From positions 1,054,001 to 1,118,000 of the forward strand of contig JAMJFZ010000070.1 of assembly GCA_026225945.1 (NCBI GenBank): a DNA stretch of 64,000 nt, read 5' to 3'. Source of the DNA: Cricetomys ansorgei. Lineage: Eukaryota > Chordata > Mammalia > Rodentia > Nesomyidae. Positions 48,301-60,379 of this stretch are shown here, piece by piece (position 1 is the first letter of the stretch; the number at the start of each line of letters is the position of its first letter). The translations under genes and the position numbers were made by a program. The notes under the pieces were generated by a model. The model was not told the origin of the DNA, searched no databases, and worked only from the letters and a program-made list of their open reading frames with translations.

Positions 48301-49164
48301 GGAGAGGAAGGTAGGCCCCAGGGAGTGTAGAGGCAGCGCCATAGAGTCCAGGTGTGTGGCAGTCATGGTGGTCAGCTCGGAGCAGTGGGGGAAGTAACAG
48401 GTGAGTTTGAAGGGGAGGACCCTCGGGGCCCTATACCTCATCAGCCGCTCAGGTGGGCGTGAGATAGGGACTGATCCAGGCCGGGATGGCTGTGAGAGCC
48501 TGTGACTGGGCCTGGCCTGAAGATCAGACCGGTGGCGTGGCAATGGTATGGGAAGTGGCAAGACCCATCCTCGGGTGGCAGGCCTGGCACCTCTGAGAAC
48601 TCGGAACAGGCCTGGCCCCAGGTAGCTAGCTAGCTTGCTCCCTTTCCAGCATCAGGGAGACTGCCTAGGTGAGGCGTGGCAGAGAGGGAGAGTAGGAAAG
48701 CAAGGACTGGGCCTACTCCTGGAGGCAGCCAAAGAGGTCTGTTTCTAGAGGGCATCCTGGAAGTTCTCAGGCCTGTGGAGGCAGGCGTCTGGACTCTCTC
48801 TCAGCTCCTAGAAGGAAGGAAAGGTTCCTGTTGGGTCGTGGTGTGCCTTCCCCAAGGGAACAGGGTATATGGTCTGGCATCAGACAGGCCTGTCTGCCCT
48901 GGATACTCTCTGCTAGCACTGTATATAGGAGAGTTGTAGGTTGAGGGGAAAGGAGATAAAGGGAGAGGGTCTGAGAGAGAGAGGGAAGAGAGAGATCTTA
49001 GTATAGGGAAGAGAGAAGAAGGAGAGGAGAGAGAGAGAGACACAGAGAGACACAGAGACAGATGGGTGTGTGTGTGGGTGTACAATCCCTGCTTGTGAGG
49101 CTGGGGGATGTATTTGACTTTGTTGTTGATTTTGCATGTAGCCTGGTGGTCAAGCTCATTCATT
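45370..49164 (+). repeat. Repeat unit 13, B subfamily with an indel cluster
   Basis: Unit of 3795 bp. It has a 3-bp form (ctg) at the site where units 12 and 15-17 carry the 11-bp insertion (about 45577). A cluster of single-base and 2-base insertions lies at about 46440-46680. The GA tract is interrupted by ggaa (48972-48996) and the following purine stretch is altered too. The remainder follows the B consensus. Confidence 0.93.
46440..46680 (+). other. Cluster of small insertions in unit 13
   Basis: Compared with units 12 and 14, this stretch has extra or changed bases at tgggtgcacc, gtcctcctgg, ccccatgtgg, ccatattgcc, ctgtgtgatc, ggcatggag and a longer C run. Most are private 1-2 base insertions. 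The pattern is compatible with residual long-read consensus error or with genuine local mutation. Confidence 0.6.
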
Positions 49165-52100
49165 CACATGAGTGCTCTGTGGACTCTGGTCCCTGGGCCT
49201 TGGGCATGGGCCCCTGGAGAGAAAAGATGAAGGCACCTTTAGAGAGCTTCCAGCGAGGAGGTCACTGAGGAGGGCCACCCTGGTGGCACCAGTGAGAAGT
49301 GTGTTGTGCCTTGTGTGTAGGTGCCCGTGGGACCCTTCGACTGTCTTCAGAGAGCTCACAGTTGCATGTGTGCCACAGGCAGGTGAAAGACACATATGTG
49401 CCTGAGAGTGACTTGGGTGTTTGCAGACAGGAAAGGGAACCCAGGATCCTGAGGGGTGCCTGCTGGTTAGGGTGGGTGGGGCTGAGGGATGGGGCTAAGT
49501 GGGGGGAATGAGGTTGTGACAGACTCAGAGAGAGCTCATAATGGTTGCCTGGCAATGCCTAGGAGACAGGTAACCTGGGGCCCCATGCTGGGGCCTGGTA
49601 GGCAAGGGGGCAGATGAGATGGCATGTTTCTGGTTTTGATATGTCCTTGTCTCCACATCAGGATCCTTCCTGGGTGGCCTGCCTCTGCCTTTGAGGTTGT
49701 GGATGTCTCAGGCCCCTGGTGACCCCTGCTGGGGTGTTCCCCCTCAGCCACCATCTGAACCCTGATGACAGGGCACCTGAAGGCACCTTCCTGGATCCAT
49801 GGGCAAGAAGACTCGAGGTTTTGGGGGGCCCTTCTCATCTCCCATCAATCAAAGTCAGAGACTGGAGCCCTCCCAAGGGCACACAGCTGTCTGCTCTGCT
49901 TCCATGGCTGAGCCTCCTTCTGCCAGGTGGGAAGGCCTTGCGGGGCTTCCTGGGACCCCTTCGGGAGGTGTGGTCTTCTCTCCTGACAAGTCATCTGCCC
50001 TCCCTCCCCTGTGTCCTGATCTCTGCTACACCAGGATCCTGCTGCCCTACCAGCCAAGGTTCAGGCTGCCAGGGGATGGCGTAGGGTAGGGTGAGGGTCT
50101 TTGGCAGGTGGCCTTGACCTGGGACACTGTTGTGGACAGGCTCCCACAGAGTTAGCACACCCAAGTCCTGCAAGGCAGCTCTCGTGGTCATGCAGATGGA
50201 GTGAGTTCAGTCCAAGGCAGCTGGATCCTGCCTGGGGGCACCGAATCAAGACCCAGCTCCTGGTCCCCTCGTCCCCTGGTCCTGGAGTCCACCTTGTTTG
50301 AGTCTGAGGGTGCTCCCCTGTGGTTCAGATTGCCATGGGGTTCTCCTACGATTCCCTCTGGGATCTCATCAGAGAGGACCTTCAGGGACTCCCTGGCACC
50401 CAGAATGGCTTGGAGTGTAACATGGCATTGCATTTGAGGAGCCCCCCACCTTCCCACCCCGGTACTCCGCTCCCCACTGTGGTCTGCTATCACTCAGGTC
50501 CTAGGCTCACCACGTTTCCTGACCCATTCCCCGGGGGCGAGAAGCCCCTCACCCTCCTGCAAAGCTCCCCACATGGTTAGGATCCCCCCAGGTACAGGGT
50601 TTGTGCCCCATCTCTGACCAGTCCCTGCCCAGAACATTGGTGGCCATTTTGAAGTCCAGTGGCGGCTGAGCCAGCGTATGGCTCTTCTTTTTTTCTTTGA
50701 AAAGTTTTTTGCTCAGGTATAGGCCTAGGGAGTGGAGCCAGAGCCCTAGGTAGTCGGCTTTCTGGGCGTACTACTGCCATCAAGCAGAATGGTTATGCTG
50801 ATCCCACCGGCAGGTCCCTGTGCTGCTCCTGGACATGGAGGCAAGCAGGCTAAGCACCGCCAGGGTCTTGGCTGCAGCAGAAGGACTAGTGGGTCTCCCT
50901 CCAGCAGACTTGGCACCCCAGGAGAGCCGTGGGAAAAAACAGGGTCTTGGAGACCCGTGACCTGGGAGGCCACAGCCCGCCCCAGAGGTAGCAGGGAACC
51001 ACAGGGCTTGGCCTGCTCCAGGAGGGAAGCACCTCCTCCTGGTACTGTGGCAGCCACGTCTGCTCCCATGAGAGGATCTTCCTGCCAGGGACCCTGGGTC
51101 AGGGGCTGTGTGTGGGTTGAGGCTGTGGAATTAGTCGTAGGCCTGCCCAGTGTGCAGTGAGCCCATTGTGGAGGACCCCCTATCTTTTGGTTTAGGCTCG
51201 CCAGCAGCACCCACAACTCACACACTGCTCTCGCCCTCCTCCATAACACCACCTCAGAATCTTTTCAGGGCTGTTCTCAGGCTGTCAAGGCCAAATAGCC
51301 AATGTCACCAAAGAACCTCCATCCATTTCACTCCATCCCTGCCTTCCTCATTCCCTCCTCTCCTCTCTCTTCTCCGTCTGCATCACATTTCTCTGCCTTC
51401 CTAATTTTTTCTTTGCATTTCATTTTTGTTCCCCCCCCTTTATTTTTTATATATTGCTTGTTTTGCTTTTTGGTTTTTTTTTTTTCCTTTGGACATTGGG
51501 ATTCTGTTTGAGTAGGACTGCAGGTGAAGTTGAAGGACAAGGCCCTGTCAGGAAATGTATCTACCCTACAGCCACATGCCCAGAGTCTTAGAAGCAGACT
51601 GGGAGGCAACAGCAAGGACAGAGGCCACCTGGTTGTGTGTAGTTGGTGGGCCCAAGGCAGGCTAGTGTGTGGCTCAGGGTGAGTCTTAGTAGAAGCAGCC
51701 AGAGTGGGGTGTGGACTGAAGGGCGCCCTGCCTCCCCTAACCAACCCCTCCCTGCGATGCCCAACACCTATATGCGGGCAGCCCACTTGCGGGTTCAGCT
51801 GACGAGGTCACCTTGCCTAACCGCCAGGGAGAACTAACACCCAGGTCGAAGGGTGGACAAGCCCCTTGTCCTGCTCTTCCCTGTCCAGGGATCTCGGGTG
51901 GAAGAACGGTTAGTTAGAGGACGCTCTAAAGTGAACAGACTGTATTCTGTGAACAGACGGTTCCAAGGAGACCTTGTCTGTTTGGATTAGGGTGTTGTGA
52001 GTGTGTGTGTGTATTTGTGTGTGTTTGTGTCGTCCTGGGAGTTTGTGGCCGTGCTTGTGGGTGTTTGTGTTTATACCTGATGAGTCCACTGGAGAGGAAG

Positions 52101-52948
52101 GTAGGCCCCAGGGAGCATAGAGGCAGCGCCATAGAGTCCAGGTGTGTGGCAGTCATGGTGGTCAGCTCGGAGCAGTGGGGGAAGTAACAGGTGAGTTTGA
52201 AGGGGAGGACCCTCGGGGCCCTATACCTCATCAGCCGCTCAGGTGGGCGTGAGATAGGGACTGATCCAGGCCGGGATGGCTGTGAGAGCCTGTGACTGGG
52301 CCTGGCCTGAAGATCAGACCGGTGGCGTGGCAATGGTATGGGAAGTGGCAAGACCCATCCTCGGGTGGCAGGCCTGGCACCTCTGAGAACTCGGAACAGG
52401 CCTGGCCCAGGTAGCTAGCTAGCTTGCTCCCTTTCCAGCATCAGGGAGACTGCCTAGGTGAGGCGTGGCAGAGAGGGAGAGTAGGAAAGCATGGACTGGG
52501 CCTACTCCTGGAGGCAGCCAAAGAGGTCTGTTTCTAGAGGCAGCCTGGAAGTTCTCAGGCCTGTGGAGGCAGGCGTCTGGACTCTCTCTCAGCTCCTAGA
52601 AGGAAGGAGAGGTTCCTGTTGGGTCATGGTGTGCCTTCCCAAGGGAACAGGGTATATGGTCTGGCATCAGACAGGCCTGTCTGCCCTGGATACTCTCTGG
52701 CTAGCACTGTATATAGGAGAGTTGTAGGTTGAGGGGAAAGGAGATAAAGGGAGAGGGTCTGAGAGAGAGAGAGAGAGAGAGATCTTAGTATAGGGAAGTG
52801 AGAAGGAGAGGAGAAAGAGAGAGACACAGAGAGACACAGAGACAGATGGGTGTGTGTGTGGGTGTACAATCCCTGCTTGTGAGGCTGGGGGATGTATTTG
52901 ACTTTGTTGTTGATTTTGCATGTAGCCTGGTGGTCAAGCTCATTCGTT
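49165..52948 (+). repeat. Repeat unit 14, B subfamily
   Basis: Unit of 3784 bp. It lacks the 11-bp insertion. Private changes are ggggtgttcccc near 49732, an extra base in tgctatcactc near 50485, and a disturbed stretch at about 51135-51172 that breaks the conserved hairpin seen in other units. It shares agtcggcttt and gggcgtacta (about 50753-50771) with unit 15. The GA tract is (GA)11. Confidence 0.93.
51135..51172 (+). other. Disrupted hairpin segment in unit 14
   Basis: The normally conserved stretch around the 8-bp inverted repeat reads tagtcgtaggcctgcccag and continues with tgtgcagtgagcccattg, with several single-base insertions and substitutions. The flanks are normal B sequence. It is either a local mutation cluster or a consensus error. 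Confidence 0.55.
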
Positions 52949-53299
52949 CACATGAGTGCTCTGTGGACTCTGGTCCCTGGGCCTTGGGCATGGGCCCCTG
53001 GAGAGAAAAGATGAAGGCACCTTTAGAGAGCTTCCAGCAAGGAGGTCACTGAGGAGGGCAACCCTGGTGGCACCAGTGAGAAGTGTGTTGTGCCTTGTGT
53101 GTAGGTGCCCGTGGGACCCTTCGACTGTCTTCAGAGAGCTCACAGTTGCATGTGTGCCTAGACCCGGCCACAGGCAGGTGAAAGACACATATGTGCCTGA
53201 GAGTGACTTGGGTGTTTGCAGACAGGAAAGGGAACCCAGGATCCTGAGGGGTGCCTGCTGGTTAGGGTGGGTGGGGGCTGAGGGGATGGGGCTAAGTGG

Positions 53300-53460
53300 G
53301 GGGGGATGAGGTTGTGACAGACCTGGAGATCATAATGGTTGCCTGGCAATGTCTAAGAGATGGTTAGGCTTGGGATCCAGACCCAGGGCCTTACAGTAGG
53401 CAAGGGAGCAGATGAAATGGCATGTTTCTTGTTTTGTTTTGTCCTCAGCTCCACATCAGG
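53300..53460 (+). other. Divergent patch in unit 15
   Basis: About two dozen differences from the B consensus lie within 160 bp: a deletion in the gacctggagatc stretch, tctaagagatgg, cttgggatccag, ccttacagtagg, and tcttgttttgttttg replacing the usual tctggttttgatatg. Sequence on either side matches other B units closely. Many of the changes are substitutions rather than homopolymer indels, which favours real divergence, such as conversion from an unseen, more distant unit. Confidence 0.65.
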
Positions 53461-55994
53461 ATCCTTCCTGGGTGGCCTGCCTCTGCCTTTGTGGTTGTGG
53501 ATGTCTCAAGCCCCTGGTGACCCCTGCTGGGGGTGTTGCCCTCAGCCACCATCTGAACCCTGATCACAGGGCACCAGAAGGCACCTTCCTGGATCCATGG
53601 GCAAGAAGACTCGAGGTTTTGGGGGGCCCTTCTCATCTCCCATCAATCAAAGTCAGAGACTGGAGCCCTCCCAAGGGCACACAGCTGTCTGCTCTGCTTC
53701 CATGGCTGAGCCTCTTCTGACAGGTGGGAAGGCCTTGCTGGGCTTCCCGGGACCCCTTCGGGAGGTGTGGTCTTCTCTCCTGACAAGTCATCTGCCCACC
53801 CTCCCCTGTGTCCTGATCTCTGCTACACCAGGATCCTGCTGCCCTACCAGCCAAGGTTCAGGCTGCCAGGGGATGGCATAGGGTAGGGTGAGGGTCTTTG
53901 GCAGGTGGCCTTGACCTGGGACACTGTTGTGGACAGGCTCCCACAGAGTTAGCACACCCAAGTCCTGCAAGGCAACTCTCGTTGTCATGCAGATGGAGTG
54001 AGTTCAGTCCAAGGCAGCTGGATCCTGCCTGGGGACACCGAATCAAGACCCAGATCCTGGTCCCCTCGTCCCCTGGTCCTGGAGTCCACCTTGTTTGAGT
54101 CTGAGGGTGCTCCCCTGTGGTCCAGATTGCCATGGGGTTCTCCTACGATTCCCTCTGGGATCTCATCATAGAGGACCTTCAGGGAATCCGTGGCACCCAG
54201 AATGGCTTGGAGTGTAACATGGCATTGCATTTGAGGAGCCCCCCACCTTCCCGCCCCTGTACTCCACTCCCCACTGTGGTCTGCTACACTCAGGTCCTAG
54301 GCTCACCAGGTTTCCTGACCCATCCCCCGGGGGCGAGAAGCCCCTCACCCTCCTGCAAAGCTCCACACGTGGTTAGGATCCCCCCAGGTACAGGGTTTGT
54401 GCCCCATCTCTGACCAGTCCCTGCCCAGAACATTGGTGGCCATTTTGAAGTCCAGTGGCATCTGAGCCAGCGTATGGCTCTTCTTTTTTTCTTGAAAAGT
54501 TTTTTGCTCAGGTGTAGGCCTAGGGAGTGGAGCCAGGCTCTACTCCCTAGGTAGTCGGCTTTCTGGGCGTACTACTGCCATCAAGCAGAATGGTTATGCT
54601 GATCCCACCGGCAGGTCCCTGTGCTGCTCCTGGACATGGAGGCAAGCAGGCTAAGCACCGCCAGGGTCTTGGCTGCAGCAGAAGGACTAGTGGGTCTCCC
54701 TCCAGCAGACTGGGCACCCCAGGAGAGCCGTGGGAAGAAACAGGGTCTTGGAGACCTGTGACCTGGGAGGCCACAGCCTGCCCCAGAGGTAGCAGGGAAC
54801 CACAGGGCTTGGCCTGCTCCAGGAGGGAAGCACCTCCTCCCCGTACTGTGGCAGCCACGTCTGCTCCCATGAGAGGATCTTCCTGCCAGGGACCCTGGGT
54901 CAGGGGCTGTGTGTGGGTTGAGGCTGTGGAATTAGTGTAGCCTGCCAGTGGGCAGGAGCCCACTGTGGACGGCCCCCTATCTTTTGGTTTAGGCTCGCCA
55001 GCAGCACCCACAACTCACACACTGCTCTCGCTCCCTCCTCCATAACACCACTTCAGAATCTTTTCAGGGCTGATCTCACGCTGTCAAGGCCAAATAGCCA
55101 ATGTCACCAAAGAACCTCCATCCATTTCACTCCATCCCTGCCTTCCTCATGCCCTCCTCTCCTCTCTCTTCTCCGTCTGCATCACATTCTCTCTGCCTTC
55201 CTAATTTTTTCTTTGCATTTCATTTTTGTTCCCCCCCCCCCTTTATTTTTTATATATTGCGTGTTTGCTTTTTGGGTTTTTTTTGTCCTTTGGACATTGG
55301 GGATTCTGTTTGAGTAGGACTGCAGGTGAAGTTGAGGGGCAAGGCCCTGTCAGGAAATGTATCTACCCTACAGCCACATGCCCAGAGTCTTAGAAGCAGA
55401 CTGGGAGGCAACAGCAAGGACAGAGGCCACCTGGTTGTGTGTAGTTGGTGGGCCCAAGGCAGGCTAGTGTGTGGCTCGGCGTGAGTCTTAGTAGAAGCAG
55501 CCAGAGTGGGGTGTGGACTGAAGGGCACCCTGCCTCCCCTAACCAACCCCCTCCCTGCGATGCCCAGCTCCTATGCGGGCAGCCCACTTGCAGGTTCAGC
55601 TGACGAGGTCACCTTGCCTAACCGCCCGGGAGAACTAACACCCAGGTCGAAGGGTGGACAAGCCCCTTGTCCTGCTCTTCCCTGTCCAGGGATCTCGGGT
55701 GGAAGAACGCTTAGTTAGAGGATGCTCTAAAGAGAACAGACTGTATTCTGTGAACAGATGGTTCCAAGGAGACCTTGTCTGTTTGGATTAGGGTGTTGTG
55801 AGTGTGTTTGTGTGTATTTGTGTGTGTTTGTGTCGTCCTGGGAGTTTGTGGCCGTGCTTGTGGGTGTTTGTGTTTATACCTGATGAGTCCACTGGAGAGG
55901 AAGGTAGGCCCCAGGGAGCGTAGAGGCAGCGCCATAGAGTCCAGGTGTGTGGCAGTCATGGTGGTCAGCTCGGAGCAGTGGGGGAAGTAACAGG

Positions 55995-56245
55995 TGAGTT
56001 TGAAGGGGAAGACCCTAGGCCTCGTCCCTCAGCAGCAGGTCAGGTGGGCGTGAGATAGGGCCTTTCCTGGCCGGGATGGCTGTGAGTGCCTGTGACTTGG
56101 CTTGGTCTGCAGATCCGATCGGTGGCATGGCATTGGTATGGGATTTGGCCAGACCCATCCTTGAGTGGCAGATCTGGCACCTCTGAGAACTCGGAACATG
56201 CCTGGCCCAAGGTAGCTAGGAGGCTCGCTCCCTTTGCACCATCAG
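55995..56245 (+). other. Divergent patch at the right of unit 15
   Basis: Roughly 35 differences occur over 250 bp relative to other B units, mostly substitutions (gaagaccctaggcc, tcagcagcagg, cctttcctgg, cttggtctgcag, gggatttggccag, ctaggaggctcg, tttgcaccatc). The frame of alignment is kept. The weak CTCF-like motif and the 12-bp palindrome are lost. It may represent an older unit type that escaped homogenisation. Confidence 0.65.
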
Positions 56246-56546
56246 GGAGACTGCCTAGGTGAGGCGTGGCAGAGAGGGAGAGTTGGGCAAGGACTGTTCC
56301 TACTCCTGGAGGGAGCCAAAGAGGTCTGTTTCTAGAGGGCATCGTGGAAGTCCTCAGGCCTGTCTGGACTCTCTCTCAGCTCCTAGAAGGAAGGAGAGGT
56401 TCCTGTTGGGTCGTGGTGTGCCTTCCCCAAGGGAACAGGGTATATGGTCTGGCATCACACAGGCCTGTCTGCCCTGGATACTCTCTGGCTAGCACTGTAT
56501 ATAGGAGAGTTGTAGGTTGAGGGGAAAGGAGATAAAGGGAGAGGGT

Positions 56547-56585
<39 letters not shown>

Positions 56586-56748
56586 TAGTATAGGGAAGTG
56601 AGAAGGAGAGGAGAGAGAGAGAGACACAGAGAGACACAGAGACAGATGGGTGTGTGTGTGGGTGTACAATCCCTGCTTGTGAGGCTGGGGGATGTGTTTG
56701 ACTTTGTTGTTGATTTTGCATGTAGCCTGGTGGTCAAGCTCATTCATT

Positions 56749-59700
56749 CACATGAGTGCTCTGTGGACTCTGGTCCCTGGGCCTAGGGCATGGGCCCCTG
56801 GAGAGAAAAGATGAAGGCACCTTTAGAGAGCTTCCAATGAGGAGGTCACTGAGGAGGGCCACCCTGGTGGCACCAGTGAGAAGTGTGTTGTGCCTTGTGT
56901 GTAGGTGCCCGTGGGACCCTTCGACTGTCTTCAGAGAGCTCACAGTTGCATGTGTGCCTAGACCCGGCCACAGGCAGGTGAAAGACACATATGTGCCTGA
57001 GAGTGACTTGGGTGTTTGCAGACAGAAAAGGGAACCCAGGATCCTGAGGGGTGCCTGCTGGTTTGGGTGGGTGGGGGCTGAGGGGATGGGGCTAAGTAGG
57101 GGGGGGGATGAGGTTGTGACAGACTCAGAGAGAGCTCATAATGGTTGCCTGGCAATGCCTAGGAGACAGGTAACCTGGGGCCCCATGCTGGGGCCTGGTA
57201 GGCAAGGGGGCAGATGAGATGGCATGTTTCTGGTTTTGATATGTCCTTGTCTCCACATCAGGATCCTTCCTGGGTGGCCTGCCTCTGCCTTTGAGGTTGT
57301 GGATGTCTCAGGCCCCTGGTGACCCTTGCTGGGGGTGTTGCCCTCAGCCTCCAACTGAACCTGGATGGCAGGGCACCTGAAGGCACACTTGGTCCAGGAT
57401 CCATGAGTCAAGATTGACTCGAGTTTTTGGGGGGGCCCTTCTCATCTATCTGGTCAATTAAAGTCAGAGGCTTTGGCGTACTGTCAGGGCACACAGCTGT
57501 TGCTCTGCTTGCATGGCTGAGCCTCCTTCTGCCAGGTGGGTTGTGTTTTGGCTTCCTGGGACCTTTTTGGTTGTGTGGTTGGTTTCCTGTGTTGTTTTAC
57601 CCTGGTGTTGTTGTTTTCCTGTATGCTGTATCCCAGGTTGTGCTGAACTTCCAGTGTAGGTTTTGTTAGGGTTTTGTTGGGATGCTTTGTGTTTGTAGTT
57701 GTTTGGGTGTTTGTGGACAGGCTTTTGTTGGTTAGTTAGCATCAAATTGCAAGGCAGTTTTTTCTGTTGTGTTTTGGAGTTGTGGTGGTTGCTGTGTCCC
57801 AGTTGTTTCCCCTTTTCAAGTGTGACTGAATTGTGTTTTCTATGTTCTATTATTCCCTTTGGGGTTCTGTTTGTTGTTGCCCTCAGCTGCCATCTGATCC
57901 CTGGATGATCAGGCAACCTATGGCACCTTCCGGATCCATGGGCTGAACACTCAGGTTTTGGTAGCCTTTTATCTCCCATCCTTCAAGGTCAGAGTCTGGA
58001 CCCTCCCAAGGGCAAATCAGTTGTCTGCCCCCCTGTGGCGAGAGCCCTCACTCCTCCTGCAAAGCTCCCCACGTGGTTACGGATCCCCCCAGGTACAGTT
58101 TGGTGCCCCCATTCTCTGAACCAGTCCCTGACCAGAACTTAGGTGGTCCAATTTTGACGTCCAGTGGGGGCTGAGAGGGCAAGGTATGGCTCTTCTTTTT
58201 TTCTTGAAAAGTGTTTTGCTCAGGTATAGGCCTATGGGATGTGAGCCAGGCTACTACTCCCTTGGAGGTCGGCTTTCGGGTGTGTACTACTGCCAACAAG
58301 CAGAATGATTATGCTGATCCCACTGGGATGGTCCCTGTGCTGCTCCTGGACATGGAGGCATGCAGGCCTAAGCAACCCGCCAGGACTCACTGGCTGTCAG
58401 TCCAGAGAAGGACTATTGGGTCTCCCCTTGGACAGCAGACTGGAGGTGGCCACCCAGGAGAGACCCTGTGGGAAGATCAAACAGGTACTTGCTCCCATGA
58501 GAGGATCCCTTCCTGCCAGGGACACTGGGTCAGGGGCTGTGTGTGGGTTGAGGCTGTGGAATTAGTGTAGCCTGCCATGGGCAGGAGCCCACTGTGGACG
58601 GCCCCCTATCTTTTGGTTTAGGCTCGCCAGCAGCACCCACAACTCACACACTGCTCTCAGCTCCCTCCTCCACAACCCCACCTCAGAATCTTTTCAGGGC
58701 TGATCTTCAGGCTGTCAAGGCCAAATAGCCAATGTCACCAAAGAACCTCCATCCATTTCACTTCATCCCTGCCTTCCTCATTCCCTCCTCTCCTCTCTCT
58801 TCTCCGTCTGCATCACATTCTCTCTGCCTTCCTAATTTTTTCTTTGCATTTCATTTTTGTTTCCCCCCCTTTATTTTTTATATATTGCTTGTTTGCCTTT
58901 TTTGTTTTTTTTTGTCCTTTGGACATTGGGGATTCTGTTTGAGTAGGACTGCAGGTCAAGTTGAGGGGCAAGGCCCTGTCAGGAAATGTATCTACCCTAT
59001 AACCACATGCCCAGAGTCTTAGAAGCAGACTGGGAGCCAACAGCAAGGACAGAGGCCACCTGGTTGTGTGTAGTTGGTGGGCCCAAGGCAGGCTAGTGTG
59101 TGGCTCTGGGTGAGTCTTAGTAGAAGCAGCCAGAGTGGGGTGTGGACTGAAGGGTGCCCTGCCTCCCCTAACCAACACCCTCCCTGAGATGCCCAACACC
59201 TATGCGGGCAGCCCACTTGCGGGTTCAGCTGACGAGGTCACCTTGCCTGACCGCCATGGAGAACTAACACCCAGGTCGAAGGGTGGACAAGCCCCTTGTC
59301 CTGCTCTTCCCTGTCCAGCGATCTCGGGTGGAAGAACGGTTAGTTAGAGGACGCTCTGAAGTGAACAGACTGTATTCTGTGAACAGACGGTTCCAAGGAG
59401 ACCTTGTCTGTTTGGATTAGGGTGTTGTGAGTGTGTGTGTGTGTATTTGTGTGTGTTTGTGTTGTCCTGGGAGTTTGTGGCCGTGCTTGTGGGTGTTTGT
59501 GTTTATACCTGATGAGTCCACTGGAGAGGAAGGTAGGCCCCAGGGAGCATACAGGCAGCGCCATAGAGTCCAGGTGTGTGGCAGTCATGGTGGTCAGCTC
59601 AGAGCAGTGGGGGAAGTAACAGGTGAGTTTGAAGGGGAGGACCCTCGGGGCCCTATACCTCATCAGCCGCTCAGGTGGGCGTGAGATAGGGACTGATCCA

Positions 59701-60379
59701 GGCCGGGATGGCTGTGAGAGCCTGTGACTGGGCCTGGCCTGAAGATCAGACCTGTGGCGTGGCAATGGTATGGGAAGTGGCAAGACCCATCCTCGGGTGG
59801 CAGGCCTGGCACCTCTGAGAACTCGGAACAGGCCTGGCCCCAGGTAGCTAGCTAGCTTGCTCCCTTTCCAGCATCAGGGAGACTGCCTAGGTGAGGCATG
59901 GCAGAGAGGGAGAGTAGGAAAGCAAGGACTGGGCCTACTCCTGGAGGCAGCCAAAGAGGTCTGTTTCTAGAGGGCATCGTGGAAGTCCTCAGGCCTGTGG
60001 AGGCAGGTCGTCTGGACTCTCTCTCAGCTCCTAGAAGGAAGGACAGGTTCCTGTTGGGTGGTGGTGTGCCTTCCCCAAGGGAACAGGGTATATGGTCTGG
60101 CATCAGACAGGCCTGTCTGCCCTGGATACTCTCTGACTAGCACTGTATATAGGAGAGTTGTAGGTTGAGGGGAAAGGAGATAAAGGGAGAGGGTCTGAGA
60201 GAGAGAGAGAGAGATCTTAGTATAGCGAAGTGAGAGGAGAGGAGAGAGAGAGAGACACAGAGAGACACAGAGACAGATGGGTGTGTGTGTGGGTGTACAA
60301 TCCCTGCTTGTGAGGCTGGGGGATGTATTTGACTTTGTTGTTGATTTTGCATGTAGCCTGGTGGTCAAGCTCATTCGTT
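56749..60379 (+). repeat. Repeat unit 16, short and internally rearranged
   Basis: Unit of 3631 bp, about 160 bp shorter than its neighbours. The left 590 bp and the right 1.8 kb align cleanly with other units. The middle (about 57340-58500) is corrupted, partly duplicated and partly deleted and is described separately. The right half shares private variants with unit 17 (gggagccaac, gctctgggtg, gaccgccatgg, gtccagcgat, gcatacaggc, ggcatggcag). The GA tract is the shortest, (GA)9. Confidence 0.92.
57340..58500 (+). other. Corrupted core of unit 16: partial duplication, two deletions, GT-rich stretch
   Basis: The segment from tgttgccctcag to ctgtctgc appears at about 57338-57510 and again, mutated, at about 57876-58028. 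The second copy then jumps to the cggggcgagaagcc position, omitting about 650 bp of normal unit. Between the copies (57541-57870) the sequence is T/G-rich but still recognisable (tgtggacaggct, attgcaaggcag). A further deletion of about 110 bp lies near 58480. Many private 1-bp insertions occur. This looks more like an unresolved assembly join than natural sequence. Confidence 0.7.

Larger units (their letters stand above)
52949..56748 (+). repeat. Repeat unit 15, B subfamily, divergent
   Basis: Unit of 3800 bp, the longest in the window. It carries the 11-bp insertion near 53158. Two patches have far more substitutions than the rest of the unit: about 53300-53460 and about 55995-56245. The second removes the weak CTCF-like motif and the 12-bp palindrome conserved elsewhere. 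The GA tract is the longest seen, (GA)17 (about 56549-56582). A deletion of a few bases lies at about 56360 (gtctggac directly after ggcct). Confidence 0.92.
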
